NCBI RefSeq assembly: GCF_022605165.1
Contig: NC_063068.1
Location: 496,001 to 560,000, forward strand
Source of the DNA: Purpureocillium takamizusanense
Taxonomy: Eukaryota; Ascomycota; Sordariomycetes; Hypocreales; Ophiocordycipitaceae
DNA: 64,000 nucleotides
Reading direction: 5' to 3'
Shown here: in pieces, positions 22,796 through 34,203 of the stretch
How the letters are laid out: each line of letters opens with the position of its first letter
How positions within the stretch are numbered: position 1 is the stretch's first letter
Program-made: the position numbers and the translations under genes
Notes under the pieces: generated by a model
What the model saw: the letters and a program-made list of their open reading frames with translations, nothing else
The model's database searches: none
What the model was told of the DNA's origin: nothing

Positions 22796-24517
22796 CTCAC
22801 CTTTTCTTTCTTTTTCTTCCCCTTCAATTTCGATGGAGAAGAGCGAACAGGCCAGGCCAGGCGAGCGGGTCGAGAGTCGCCCGCGTAAGCGGGAAAGTGG
22901 TGGAAAAAACCAAGTCGGCAGGGGTCGCTTTTGCCGGCATGCATGTACAGTACAGTATTATCTCGGCATTTTTTTGCGTAGAAAGCGGTGAAACGGTGGA
23001 AATTAGAAAAGGATAAACCTTCCTATGTCAACATCGCATGGACTCGCGGGTTTGAGGAGGTTCAATGACCCATCACACAATTGTACCGTATGCGTTATGA
23101 GGCTCTCTCATCTCTGCCGCAAGGGCCCGATCGAGATTAGACGGGATTCCCAGCGGCGACACGACCGAGGCCCTGACACCTCACAAAAACCGAGCCCCCA
23201 AGCCCAACGAGTCGTCACGATGTGAGGCGATTCCCGAGAAGCTGGTCCCCCACCGTGCGCCACGCGGGTAACCCGAGGGTTTGGTTCGGCAAAAACAGGG
23301 GCCCCGACCAGGTTGACCCTTGCAACACGGCCGCGCCCACCGCTCCAAGACATGCAGCGGAGAAACGTGTGTGAGGGCTTGGACGGTTCAATGCGGACCC
23401 CAACTCACACCGGTGCCCGAGTGACTGGGTGCGGAGTGCAGCAACCCTCGCGCGTTCGGCGGACTCTCCATGTTGCGTTGCTGCCGTACAGTACAGTACT
23501 GCAATAAAGCATCACAGTGACAGGGGCAGTGCCCTCGCTGCCAACTTCTGTAGATGCACAAGGCACACCGCAACGCGTGCCCCCCCACACACACCCATGA
23601 GCGTTATGGGACCGTCAAGGGTCTGAGGAGGCACGGCCCGTCTTTGTCTGTGGTCGGAGGTGCCCCTGACTCTCCCGCCACATGAACCTACATACGTACT
23701 ATGGAGAGGGGTGTATGGCAATGTTTGAGACTGTGCCACTGAAGTGTTTGCAAGGATCAGCCTTCTTGTCAACGGAGTCCCGTCCGTGTGACAGGCCTGT
23801 GCTCCCTTCGAGAGCCAAGGCAGCCAGGAGGAAGTTCGGTGCCCTTGACAGGGCGTATCTTTGGATGCAGTGAGTGAGTCTTTTGAGACCGTAGTAGGGA
23901 TGCAGAGTAGCTCTCACAGCATCCATGCAGACGATTGGTCGGGACAACTCAATCGTCGCGCTGACGGGGCTGCACGGATGTGGCAGCGGCTTCGTGAGAA
24001 ATGTTCGTATTGCTGCCCAGAATCTGGCCGTGGGTCTCGTTTGATTGATACTTCACCCACTCGACACCATGGTGTGCCCAGGGACCCTGTCCTGACCCGC
24101 CACTTGCAGTGCATTCGAGGCCGATAGCTCCATAGCCTCCCGCCCACAAGGTGCGAACAGCCTGCCCACGATGTGGCGGCTGTGGTGCGGCAGCAGGTCC
24201 CCGCGTACCGTAAGAAGACGTGTGTTTGTTGGCCTCGGCGCCCTTGCCCTTCAAGAAAATCGGGTTTTCTGTTGGTTGGTCGTTCGTGAGCGGCTCCTCT
24301 TGCGCAAGTGGAACGCCTCCCACTCCAGCCACAATACAAAGACTTTGCGCGCGTTTATCATCTTCAGCCCAGCTGCAACGAGCCGCCAGGCAAACTAGAA
24401 GGCGGTGAGACCACTCCGAGCGGCGTCAGCTGGTCCTTGCGCTCAAAGCTGGCCCGCCAAGCTCGTGCTTTGAAGGAGCGGAGACGATCTTTGGCCTCGG
24501 TCCGCCAGTCACTTTTA

Positions 24518-24528
24518 GTACTCCGTAC
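24518..24528. repeat. GTACTCCGTAC motif
   Basis: A sibling of the GTACTTCGTAC motif differing at one central base. The exact sequence recurs at 28030-28040, and its last ten bases at 34954-34963. Confidence 0.7.
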
Positions 24529-25860
24529 ATGACCCAGAATTCGAGTGTCTCGTTCTTAGGCATCGTCTCCCTGGCGCTGGAGAAGAGTCTCGTCACAAGA
24601 ACGCTGGTTTTCACGCCGTTCGAGCCAGCCAACGTGCGAAAAGGTGTTTGTTTCAGCCCCATGTCCAGAGATCGTATAACGTTGGGTGTTGACATTACCA
24701 TACATACTTCCTCCACGGCCGTTGCAGATGCGCACGTGCGGCGGACAGCCTTTCTGCAGCTCCTCGATAGCCCTGACCCTGCGTTCTTCGTCCGCGTTGT
24801 ATCCAGGCCCGGGGCGTGGCTGGACACCATCGTCAACACCCAAAAGCATGCCATCTATCCCGTCTTGAAGTCCAGGACGTGCACGAGGCACGGAAAAGGT
24901 GAGAAGCCTGCTCAGAGTCTGGTAGCAACCTCATGGGCGTATGCAAGCGTCCAAGTACTCAGTTACTAACGGTGCGAGGACTGTACAAGGCTGGGCGAGC
25001 TGTACATTGCTGGTAGTAGCTGGAGCAAAGACCCCACCATGCCTGGCCTCCTTGCTGCCGGGTGTTCTGACGTGCATGCATCCGGTGTATGGGGGTCATG
25101 CCGAAAGTCGGCAGTACCTGTAGGCGTTCCCTGGATGTCGTTGGCACCCACCTGGGCCCTTTGCTTCATACGCTCCAAAGTGGCGGCTGTAGATCCTCCG
25201 TCCACAGCATTGGACAGCGTGTGCCGCATGCTGGCCCCCGGCAGAGGTGGTCACTTGCTGTCACGTTTGACAGATGGCCCATCCTCACATCAAACCCTTG
25301 TCGTCTTTGGACGAGTCCATGCAACCGCAGCACCTCGGAAAGCAGCCGTGCATCGTCGCCTGTTCAGACGCCGCCTTACGTGGCCACTCCACAACCGTAG
25401 CCGCCACATGTCAGTGGCTCACGGTAATCCCCCTGCCCAACGGCACGGCAGCAGAGCGATCAAGGTCTGATGGGCGGGCCAAGAAAGCCCAAAGCCATCC
25501 CTGAGATCCTTTACGCCGATAGGTACGATGGACGACCAGTCGGGAAGTATTCGTTCTTGTGTGATTTGACCGAGAGGCGGCACATCCAGGGACCTGCGAA
25601 AACCGGGCAGCCCGGCCAGTTCAAAGTAAACACGGCACTGTCGGGCCATCCTGGAATCAAGAGGGGGGGCTTTTGTTTTGGGTGGACTGGGCCCGCGCCC
25701 TGGGTACCACATGACGCCTTGGACCAAATACAATGCAGAACCGGCCTTGATAGGGTCTTCGCCACACCATTTTGGTCCAGCCTGGCTCAAAAACAGGCTT
25801 TCACATTCGCTTGCGGCTGTCAAAGCAGCGAGTATCCTGAATCCCGTTTACCGGGAAGAA

Positions 25861-27523
25861 ATGGCCGCCGAGTCAGAAGCATCTTTCCCTGAGAACACGG
25901 TGCATCGAACTAACTGCCACCTAAGGGACGGAACAGCCCCCCTCGACGAATCCTTCGCGGAGACGATCGACTTGCTCGGACGAACATTCCAAAGATATGC
26001 CGTAACGAACGGCATTTACTTCGCGCCCATAGATGAGGTACTCCGAGCCGACGGACGCACAACGGACTGAGGGGTTTCGCCCCGATGATCGATGCTGACC
26101 CGCCAGAGCAGGACGAAATCTCGCGACTGGAGCTTATGCACTCGGTGCTCTCCATGGTATTCGATGATCGACTCATATTCCCTCCTGTACACGCTCCAGA
26201 ACGGATCCTTGACTGCGGATGCGGAGCCGGCGACTGGGCCATAGAAGTGGCGGAACACTTTCCAGAATCCGAGGTACGCTGGCTTTGGCTCATGTCTTCG
26301 GTCCTTACAGCATTTCTGCCGTGGCGTCCAAAGCCATTGTTGCAGTGGTCAGTCGAGAACAAGGGACGACGTGACACCGGCCCACGTCCTGATCGGCCGC
26401 GTTGGACGCGGGCACGCTTCGGGCGTTCAACGCGAAAGGCTTACGTTGCGAATGCGTCCATTGACCCGAGGCTAAGGTCTCCTAGGTGCTCGGTATCGAC
26501 ATTAGCCCGCACATGATACCGGAAGACCTGCCGAACAATCTCGAGATCCAGATCGATGACCTCAATGGCCGGTAAGCTGGACGATCATGTTGCCGCGAGG
26601 CTCTGCTGAAAGGGCGGGCCCAGGTTCACGTTTCCAACCGACCACTTCGACGTCGTTCACAGCCGGTTGATGGCTGGCGGGATCCATTCGAACCGGTGGC
26701 GAAGCTATGTGCAAGATATATTTCGAGTCCTCAAGCCAGGCGGCTGGTGCCAAATGGTGGAAGTATACTTCAACGCGCAGTCAGACAACGGCACGCTGGA
26801 AGAAGGTCTGTGCACGTCCCCCCGGAGTCGACAATGCGCCGCTGATGGGCTTTGGGCTCAGATAATGCCCTTTCCCGCTGGTCGAGCTTGTACTTGGAGT
26901 CCATGCACCCTCGGAAGGACCCCAGGGCAGCCCTACAGCTACCAGGCTGGATGCGAAATGCAGGCTTCACAGAGGTCGAATCCCGATTGCTCACCCTGCC
27001 CATGTGCGGATGGTCCAACGGTACAGGACAGAACGGTGCGACGGCCGGAAGATGCGGTGGCTGACCGTAACATGGCAGTGCCCCGGGACAGCGCCATTGG
27101 GACGGCGAATACGGAAAATGTAGCCCAGCTACTATACTCGATGGCCGTGTATCCCGTAACCCAATGGACGGGGTGGGTGCTCAACATCTAGGCGGCACTT
27201 TGACGGTGTCCTGTCGATACTGACGATGTGGCAGGACGTCTGCCCAAGACTTTGGGGCTATGGTCGAGGAGGCGAGCGCCGAGGCGAGTAATGCTTCGTT
27301 CAAGGTGCGGACAGCGTAAATGCGTTGCCAAATTTCCAGGGAGGCAGGCCTTGTTGCCGCCTCACTCGGCTGTGTCTCGAACTGGGCTGACACCTTCTCC
27401 TGTCTTCAGGCCTATTTTCCATTGTGAGTCAATAGCTCCTGGAAGAGCAGGTAGAGGACCTCTTTGTTGCTGAAACGGCGGTGCGGCAGATACGTTTGCA
27501 TCGGTCGCAAACCTCAGCGATAG
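25861..27523 (+). CDS. LaeA-like SAM-dependent methyltransferase, nine exons
   Basis: A class I methyltransferase of the fungal LaeA/UMTA-like group, about 326 aa. Exons: 25861-26037, 26109-26273 (the acceptor could also be at 26111), 26486-26571, 26624-26805, 26862-27020, 27079-27172, 27235-27304, 27410-27423 and 27490-27523. All junctions keep frame and rebuild family blocks: ERILDCGCGAGDWAIEVAEH (SAM motif I, near residue 92), VLGIDIS (acidic end of motif II), FPTDHFDVVHSRLMAGGI, DIFRVLKPGGWCQMVEVYF, LQLPGWMRNAGFTEVESRLL, GTANTENVAQLLYSMAVYPV and the C-terminal NASFKAYFPLYVCIGRKP. Most introns are 52-66 bp, but introns 2 and 7 are 212 and 105 bp. Exon 8 is only 14 nt. LaeA-like enzymes vary from regulators to biosynthetic methyltransferases; no biosynthetic partner lies nearby. 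The substrate is unknown. Confidence 0.85.
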
Positions 27524-29577
27524 GGACGCGACAGCCTCGGCAGGCACGCACGGAAGCGCGAAGGACACCACACCCAGTTTCGAGGCGGTGCAGGCCTTTT
27601 TGGCGGAAGCCGTCAGGATCGGGTGAGGATAGCGTCAAGACGGTGCAGTGCAAAGATGCCACGGGGAGCGGCGAAGGAGAGACGGGGCCGTGTGCGTGTG
27701 GAGACACGGTGCATACGGGATGACGGAACTCATGGCGTCAAGGCGGCTTCACGAGAGTGTGGCGATGGCATGGCATGCCTCATCCCGGGCGCCTGAGGGC
27801 GTCCGGTGGGAAGCGCCCGAGGCGCGGGGGGGGGCGCGACGTGGGCTCGAAGAAGGTGGGAAAAGGACTTGTTGTAGTTATGCGGCGCTGACATGCTGGA
27901 GGTGAGGTGAGGCAGGCACGAAGGGGACGAGGCAGGTGCGGTCGAGAAATGAGACAGACGCCAGTCACAGTGACACCCACCACCGAGTCAGGAAGTCCGA
28001 GTCGTCATTCCTTTGGCGCCTACTGTACTGTACTCCGTACATTTCCAGGCACTGCGGGCTGGACGAGCAGCAGCACAGCTCGACGGCCCCCGTCGGACGC
28101 CATGCCTGCCACCCGACGCTGTAGGACAGGACGGTGACTTCCTTCAGGCACCCAAGACAGCTTACATACAGTGCCTTATCCTAACCTAACTCACTCTTTA
28201 CCCCTCCCCCCGTGCGTTGGCAGCTGGAGGTAGGTAATTACTATGCGTCACCCACAGGAATTAGCCTCGGGTGTTGCTCAATGGTCCCGTCACGTTGGTT
28301 GCGGGAAGAGCCGGCCAAGTAGGAAGCATCCCAGAGGGCACCTCTCAAGCAGGTACCGAGGCAGTACGTTCCTTTGCCAATGGCACCATCTTGATACCGA
28401 CACGCTGGGACCGGTCATGCGAGCAATCCCGGCACGGAAACATGATAGGCGACCGCGAAACCGCCAAGCGCCGACTTTGCTCCAGGCGCACCGCACCCAC
28501 CCTCTTCACGCTGCGGGCGCGCGTCAAACCACGGCCAGCTGCCTTAGTTCACCTCTGTCTGTATGTGCGCCACTCGAGACCTGGCGTCTCATCTGCAGCT
28601 TCTTGAGCCACGTACGGGCCGCCGCGCGTTGGACATGGGCGCCACTGTCTCTGACAAGTGAGCGACGCATCCTCGCATTGGCTCAGCTCTCTTGCCGACC
28701 TGGTTCTTGACAATCCGCGATCTGGTGGCTCATCAGGGGGTCGTCAACCGTCAATGGTCTATTGCCCACCCCGGACCTGGGGCGCAAGCGGGACGCGCCA
28801 GTTCGTTTCAAGACCAAATGCGTGCACGATCAAACACGACTCCAGGGCCTTTCCCTTTTTGCAAGGTAGGAGGCCTGGTATCGCCTCGTCTGCCATTCAC
28901 TGGTGGAGGTGAGGGAGACGGTTCGAACTTGTTGGTTTGTGGCGGTAATGAAGGGCTTCATCATTGGCCGTCAATGCTGCCCTTGGGGGTGAAGGCGATA
29001 TTTGGAAACTAAACTAGTTTTACGCATGAAGACAGTCATCGCTTTGGTACGACACTGTTCAAGCATGGAAACGTGGTAATAGTCGGCGTGCAGAGTGGCA
29101 GGAGTGTCGCCGGACAGGCAGCTAGCAGGGCGCATGCGACGGTCCTTTCTCAACAGGTCCCTTGTTAGACTCGGAGAATTAGAGATGGGAGTCCCGATGT
29201 ATAGTTGTCGATCCATCAACAAAATAATTAACAGTGTCAGGGGTTTCAAGTTGGTGGCCCTGCGGCTCTGCACAAGATGTGTTTCTCACCTCGTCTGGTG
29301 TGGTAGCAGCGAGCGAGCACCCGCCTGCCATGCATGCATGCAGGTAGGTGGTCAACGGAGCTGTCCGGACCAATTGGGGAGCTCCCAGCCCAGCGACACC
29401 AACTGAGGGCGGCCTCACTTTTCCGCAGCTCTTTTGCACTCTCAAAAACAAGCTCTTGCGCCACGCCCTCATTTTTGCTGACCCTGTCAATTGAGCCAGC
29501 ACCTGCCCCGACAGTCCGTCTGCCACCACCGTCTCCAAACCCTTCTTTCCAATTCACCCAAAGTCTCCCAAACCCCA
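27524..29577. other. Gene-free stretch
   Basis: About 2 kb with no supported gene. It carries a GTACTCCGTAC copy at 28030-28040, preceded by TACTGTACT. From about 29400 the sequence is C-rich and is probably the AIM41 leader. Confidence 0.55.
28030..28040. repeat. GTACTCCGTAC motif
   Basis: Exact second copy of the motif at 24518, in gene-free DNA. Confidence 0.7.
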
Positions 29578-30219
29578 ATGGCAGCAGCAACAAAGCCCTC
29601 GACAGGCCTCCTGGCTGCCGCCCTGCGCTGGTCGCAGCCCGCAGCCCGCCTCCCCCGACACCCCGCCGGCGCAGCATCACGGCGAGCCGTCCAACCCACC
29701 AAACCCCGACGCTACTCCACGACGACCGATGATGCGCCGCCGCCGCCACCGCCCTTTCTATCGAAGCTCAAGGCCGACCTCAAGACGGCCATGCGCGCCA
29801 AGGACGCCGCCCGGCTGTCCGTCCTGCGGGCCATCATGTCCGCCAACCTCAACGCCTCCAAGACGGCGACGCCCATCAAGACGGACGTGCAGCTCGTCGC
29901 CCTGATACGCAAGATCCAAAAGGGCGCGCAGGACGCCGCCGCCGAGGCGCAGGACGCCGGCCGCCAGGACCTCGCCGACAAGGAGAACGAGCAGGCGCGC
30001 ATCCTCGAGGGGTACCTCGCCGACAGCGGCGTGCAGTCGCTGGGCGAGGCCGAGCTCAGGGCCCTGGTCCGGGACGCCGTCGAGGCGTCCAAAGCGGCGG
30101 GCACGGCCGCCAAGTCGCTCATGGGGGACGTGATGAAGCGCCTGGCGGGTGCGCTCGAGGGAAAGGACGTGGACAGGAAGCAGGTGGCTAGCTTGGTCAA
30201 GGAGCTGACTAGCCAGTAG
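29578..30219 (+). CDS. AIM41: Mitochondrial YqeY-domain protein Aim41
   Basis: A single exon of 213 aa. Residues 1-55 are rich in Ala/Arg/Ser with almost no acid (TGLLAAALRWSQPAARLPRH), typical of a mitochondrial presequence. The rest is a YqeY/GatB tail-like helical domain: FLSKLKADLKTAMRAKDAAR, LSVLRAIMSANLNASK, IQKGAQDAAAEAQDAGRQDL and VMKRLAGALEGKDVDRKQVA, ending KELTSQ. YqeY domains resemble the tRNA-binding tail of GatB and suggest a link to aminoacyl-tRNA handling, but the yeast protein is known mainly from a mitochondrial inheritance screen. The true start is the ATG at 29578; the frame extends upstream only through non-ATG codons. The Rid-family gene follows on the same strand 0.5 kb downstream. 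Confidence 0.9.
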   Translation: MAAATKPSTGLLAAALRWSQPAARLPRHPAGAASRRAVQPTKPRRYSTTTDDAPPPPPPFLSKLKADLKTAMRAKDAARLSVLRAIMSANLNASKTATPIKTDVQLVALIRKIQKGAQDAAAEAQDAGRQDLADKENEQARILEGYLADSGVQSLGEAELRALVRDAVEASKAAGTAAKSLMGDVMKRLAGALEGKDVDRKQVASLVKELTSQ

Positions 30220-30730
30220 TTGCGTTCCCAGGACCGTTGTACAATTACTACCCTGTAAGATGCTGTACGTATGTATGCTGTACGAGGAGTAGACAGTCTG
30301 ATATCTCAGCGCAATCATATTCATCATCATCCGCGTGCACAGTCGCAGTGGTCGCCATCAATGGGGTTGGTAGAGCCGTGTCAAGCAGGGTGCGTTGCGT
30401 CGCCTCGGGCCCGGCTTCGGAGCCCCGCTTGCTCCCCGGAGTTGTCATCGCGGCTGGCACGGCGCGCTCGTCGCATCGGCCAGCAACGCGAGATCGTAGG
30501 TAATGACGGAGTGACTCACGAGAGCTCGGCTTCTGGAGATGCGCCGTCAATATGCGCAACGACTGCAAAGCAGAGTGAAATGCACTTGTGTAAAGACATG
30601 GTTTGAGGCGCCCACATGCGATCGTTCCGTAGGTTAGTTAGTAGTAGGCCCCAATGGGCACAGCAACTACTACCCTACATCATCCATCCAACTCTCAATC
30701 CTCGCATCCGGCTCCCATCTACCCAACACC
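30220..30730. other. Spacer between AIM41 and the Rid-family gene
   Basis: Tandem-gene spacer of 511 bp. It should hold the AIM41 terminator and the promoter of the next gene. No gene seen. Confidence 0.6.
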
Positions 30731-31235
30731 ATGGCCCGCAACAACATCAGCTCCGGCTCTGCATTCGAGGCCGAGATTGGATACTCTCGCGCCGTGGTCG
30801 TCGACGACTGGATCGTCGTCTCGGGAACCACTGGGTACGCGCTGGAACCCCCTTCACACTGGCTAGGCCCGTATCTGCCCATACGACATGCAACTCAGCG
30901 CGCCATAGTTGCTGACACCTACATCCATCCTCCCGCGCAGGTACAACTACCAGACGGGCGCCATCTCCGACGACGTGGCCGAGCAAGCGCAGCAGATCCT
31001 CGTCAACGTCGCCGCGGCGCTGCACGAGGCGGGCGCCTCCATGGCAGACGTGGTGCGCGTGCGGTACATCCTCCCGGACCGCCGCGACTTCCCCAAGACG
31101 TGGCCGGTCTTGAAGCAGTGGTTCGGCGAGGTGCGGCCGGCGGCGACCATGGTCGAGAGCGGGCTCATGAAGGAGGAGATGAAGATTGAGATTGAGGTGA
31201 CGGCCAAGAAGGGCTGTGGCGCCAAGAAGCAGTAG
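30731..31235 (+). CDS. Rid (YjgF/YER057c/UK114) family protein
   Basis: A 132-aa protein from exons 30731-30834 and 30941-31235. The 106-bp intron lies in a Gly codon and splicing gives VVSGTTGYNYQTGAISDDVA. The fold is the trimeric chorismate-mutase-like Rid barrel: strand DDWIVVSGTTG, helix EQAQQILVNVAAALHEAG, strand ADVVRVRYILPDRRDF, and C-terminal MKIEIEVTAKKG. In RidA-type imine deaminases an Arg at the PAR(T/S) position binds the carboxylate; here the stretch reads RPAATMVES, so that Arg is Ala. The protein is therefore unlikely to be a classical 2-aminoacrylate deaminase and belongs to another Rid subgroup of unknown reaction. No presequence is apparent, so a cytosolic location is likely. 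Confidence 0.88.
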
Positions 31236-31375
31236 GAGAGGACTACTTGTTTATCGGAGCATCACGACATATGAAGTAGAGGCGGGATTCCAATCACAAA
31301 AGTGGCTTATTTGGTACACTTTGTAGCACGCTTCTATCAGGTATCAGGGCAGGGGTCGCTGCCTACAGTAGTAAC

Positions 31376-32513
31376 TTAGTAAATCAAGGGCGCTACCAAT
31401 GCGCCCGTGCCAAATGTGCTCGCAATCGTGACGACGCTCGACGTCGACAGCAGCGACATGCCGCTGATGCCGTGGCCGGACGTACACCCACCCGCCAGCC
31501 GTGAGCCGACGGCGATGAGCACGCCTCCCAGCACGGCCCGCAGCGGCGGCATCTCGAGCAGGGGGCCGGCCACGGCGCCGAAGACGGCCGAGTCCGGCAG
31601 CACTCTAGCCATGGCCCACGCACCGGCCGCGGCGGCAGCGGCGAAGAGCATGTTCTGGTACGTGCGTGGGCGCTTCTCCGCGGCGGCGGCGTCGCGGAAG
31701 AGCCACCAGAAGTAGTTGCCGGCGTCCTCGAAGGAGCCCGAGATGCCGACCATGGTGCGGCGCGTGACCAGGGAGACGAGCTGGGCGAGGCCGATGAATA
31801 GCCCGCCGACGGCGCCCGCGGGGATGAGATCGCCGCCGGCAAACGCTGCAGAACCGCCGTTGGTGGACTTTGCGCCGGCCGCGGTCGCGACGACGACGGC
31901 GACGCAGGCCGCCTCGAAGAGCACTAGGGTCGCGGCGCGGGAGAGCCCGAGCGACTCGCTGATGACGCCGGGCGCGGGCTTGATGGCGGCGTTCTCGCGG
32001 CGGCGCTTGACGAGGGGCGCGAGGTAGCCCGTCCACAGCACACCGCCGGTCACGGCACCAGCGAGCACGTAGAAGCCGGTGCGGACGCCGGTGGCGAGCT
32101 GTGCGTAGAGCGTGCCGGGGCAGGACCCGGAGACGGCCATGCCGGCGCCTAGCAGAGCGCCGCCGAGAATGTTGCCGTCATAGCGGGAGAAGAGGCCGAG
32201 CGGAGAGGAGCTTCGCGGCTGGAGCTTGACGTAGCCGAGCCTTTCGGCGACGGAGTATATGACGCTGCGCGGGAAGGTCGATCGATGAGCCACGGCACAA
32301 CATGGACCAACTCAAGATGCCAGACGTGTAGGCTAGGTAGGGGACACGTGGGGAGGGAACGTACGCGCTGCTGGCGGTGGCGGCCAGAAAGGCCTGGAAC
32401 ATGTGCCAGGACTCAAACTTCATCTGCGAGACGACGACGGTCGGGTTGGCGAAGCCGGCGGCGACCATGGCCGCGCCAAAGGCCACGCCGGAGACGAGCG
32501 TCGTCGTCGCCAT
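31376..32513 (-). CDS. YeeE/YedE family sulfur-compound transporter
   Basis: A 345-aa polytopic membrane protein from exons 32513-32365 and 32264-31376 with a 100-bp intron; the junction restores FLAATASSAVIYSVAERLGY. It has about nine to ten hydrophobic segments rich in Gly/Ala, arranged as an inverted repeat of two Sulf_transp domains. Conserved Cys motifs in equivalent positions are GMAVSGSCPGTLYAQL in the first half and SRLAGGCTSGHGISGMS in the second; in bacterial TsuA-type proteins such Cys residues relay thiosulfate through the channel. The likely role is uptake of thiosulfate or a related sulfur species, probably at the plasma membrane. The start MATTTLVSGVAFGAAMVAAG leads straight into the first membrane segment. 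Extra in-frame Met codons upstream of exon 2 belong to the intron. Confidence 0.87.
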
Positions 32514-34025
32514 GATGGCTGTATCGCGGCAGCCGGGCGGTTGTTGCTAGTACTTTTGTCGTCTTGTCTGGCTGAAACCAGACACGGTTCCGAACTCTTT
32601 TTTCTGGTAGAGGGAGGCAGGCTGGCGACACCAAAGGTTGTGTTAGCGGCAAGGCTTGCTTGCTTCCCGCCGACGAGACGCGAGAGGTAAGGCCGCAGAG
32701 AGACGGATCGTATAGTTGATGGCGTCGTGTTCAAGCCAAGGAGAGCTCAACCCGAATGTACATGAAGCGCGCGCTCGTCCCTATATACGTTTGGTCGTGG
32801 ACACGGCCCTCTACCTCGTTTGTGGCTTGTTCGCCGCGTCGGGCGGGCCAAGGCGCCGTTGCAATCCGACCTACTACTAGGTAACGTACTTGCTCGGTAT
32901 TTACCTAGCATGCCGAGCTAGTGCGGCGCCGGACTAGTTCCCGAGAGGCATGTCCGCCGCTTGCTGCTGCACCAGGCAGTCAGTCAGTCAATCTCTCGGG
33001 GAATGATCAGAGGGAAGCCCGTCCCCAGGTCGGCGGCCATGATGCGCTGAGCGGACAGGACGAAACGGGCCCAACAAGGCAGTGACGGCTGGCAGGTCAC
33101 TGCTTCTGCCCGGGGGCGGGGCGGGCGGCCATGGGACGTGGTCGCCGAGTCTGTGTCAGCGTGTGTGCTTCGTGGTCGTCGGCGTGGGGTGACAGTCGCC
33201 GACCAAGATCCGGGGGGGATCGTCAGAGGCTTGGCTTGGGTCGGGCTGTGGTGGCCGGCGGCGGAAGGGGAAACGGATCGCGGGCACGTCTTTTCAGCTT
33301 CCAGTTTTGTTCAGATTTTCTGTGGTGCAGTACGGTATATACCGTATATGTACGTACCCGTACCCAGTCATCCTGGTCTCTAACTTTAGAATGTGCCGTG
33401 GGCGATGATGAGTGAGTGGGGGGGACCACGCAGTTGTGCAATGCTCGGGGACCATGGCGTGCGTGCGTGTTCGGCCTTTCCCGGTCTCCCGGTTCAGTGG
33501 CGGCGGGCTGGCGGATCCAGCTCCTGCTTCAAGTTGTTGGTAATTTACACCTGTAGGTAGTCCTTGCGCCGCCTGAGTCGGTGATAGGGACGCCTTCCCA
33601 GCTTCGTGATTCAGGCTGGAGCCGCGCTGGACCCCGGCGGTGGTAACTTTAGTTGGTACGTATTAGGACCTGTTACGGGGTTAGTAGGTAACTTACGGGC
33701 AATCAGCTCGGCTACGCACAAGATGCGGCAGCTTGCCATGCGGGGCCGTTCCGTGGAAACGTCGCACGACGATGCAGTCCTGACGCACATTTGCTTTGTA
33801 AGAAGTACGTCCGGTATGCACGCACATGACATGGCCGTCGTCTCGTCTCTTGTCGTCTGCTACTGCTACTGGGCACCCCCAGGGCCACAACCACATCTCG
33901 TCGACACGGTGCTGTAGCCCGTGCTGTGCCTACAGTAAACCATAGGAGGTAGCTACCTTAGTACCTATACAGTATAGGGTATGTAAGGCATTAATGACCC
34001 GACAGAGCGCATGTGCAGTGCAGTT

Positions 34026-34050
34026 CTGTGCTGTGCTGTGCTGTGCTGTG
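34026..34050. repeat. CTGTG pentanucleotide tandem repeat
   Basis: Five perfect CTGTG units, followed directly by three CAGCG-like units. Confidence 0.85.
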
Positions 34051-34192
34051 CAGCGCAGCGCAGGGTTGACGACATGCTACGTCGACTGCGACGAATCAAC
34101 CAAAGAAAAACCGCCAAAAGCACAGCAGTCAAACTCGGTAATGATGCGTACGAGGCGCGAAGCAGGATCTGCTTGGGTAGGTACGTAGTAAT

Positions 34193-34203
34193 GTACGAAG
34201 TAC
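34193..34203. repeat. GTACGAAGTAC motif
   Basis: Exact copy of the dispersed 11-mer, in gene-free DNA. Confidence 0.75.

Larger units (their letters stand above)
22267..25860. other. Gene-poor stretch of about 3.6 kb
   Basis: No intact gene was assembled. It contains a GTGC repeat (22772-22795), a GTACTCCGTAC motif (24518-24528) and many moderate frames on both strands without family signatures. The minus strand between 24.5 and 25.25 kb has two peptides faintly like dihydropteroate synthase, which I did not accept as a gene. Given the multi-exon gene immediately downstream, another split gene cannot be excluded. Confidence 0.5.

Noticed and set aside
24480..25260. Minus-strand peptides resembling dihydropteroate synthase (VDGGSTAATLERMKQRAQVG; RPGPGYNADEERRVRAIEEL)
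   Set aside because: The two pieces are in the right order but separated by about 290 bp with no good splice path, and the other DHPS or HPPK signatures are absent. The resemblance may be chance. A profile search of the six-frame translation would decide.
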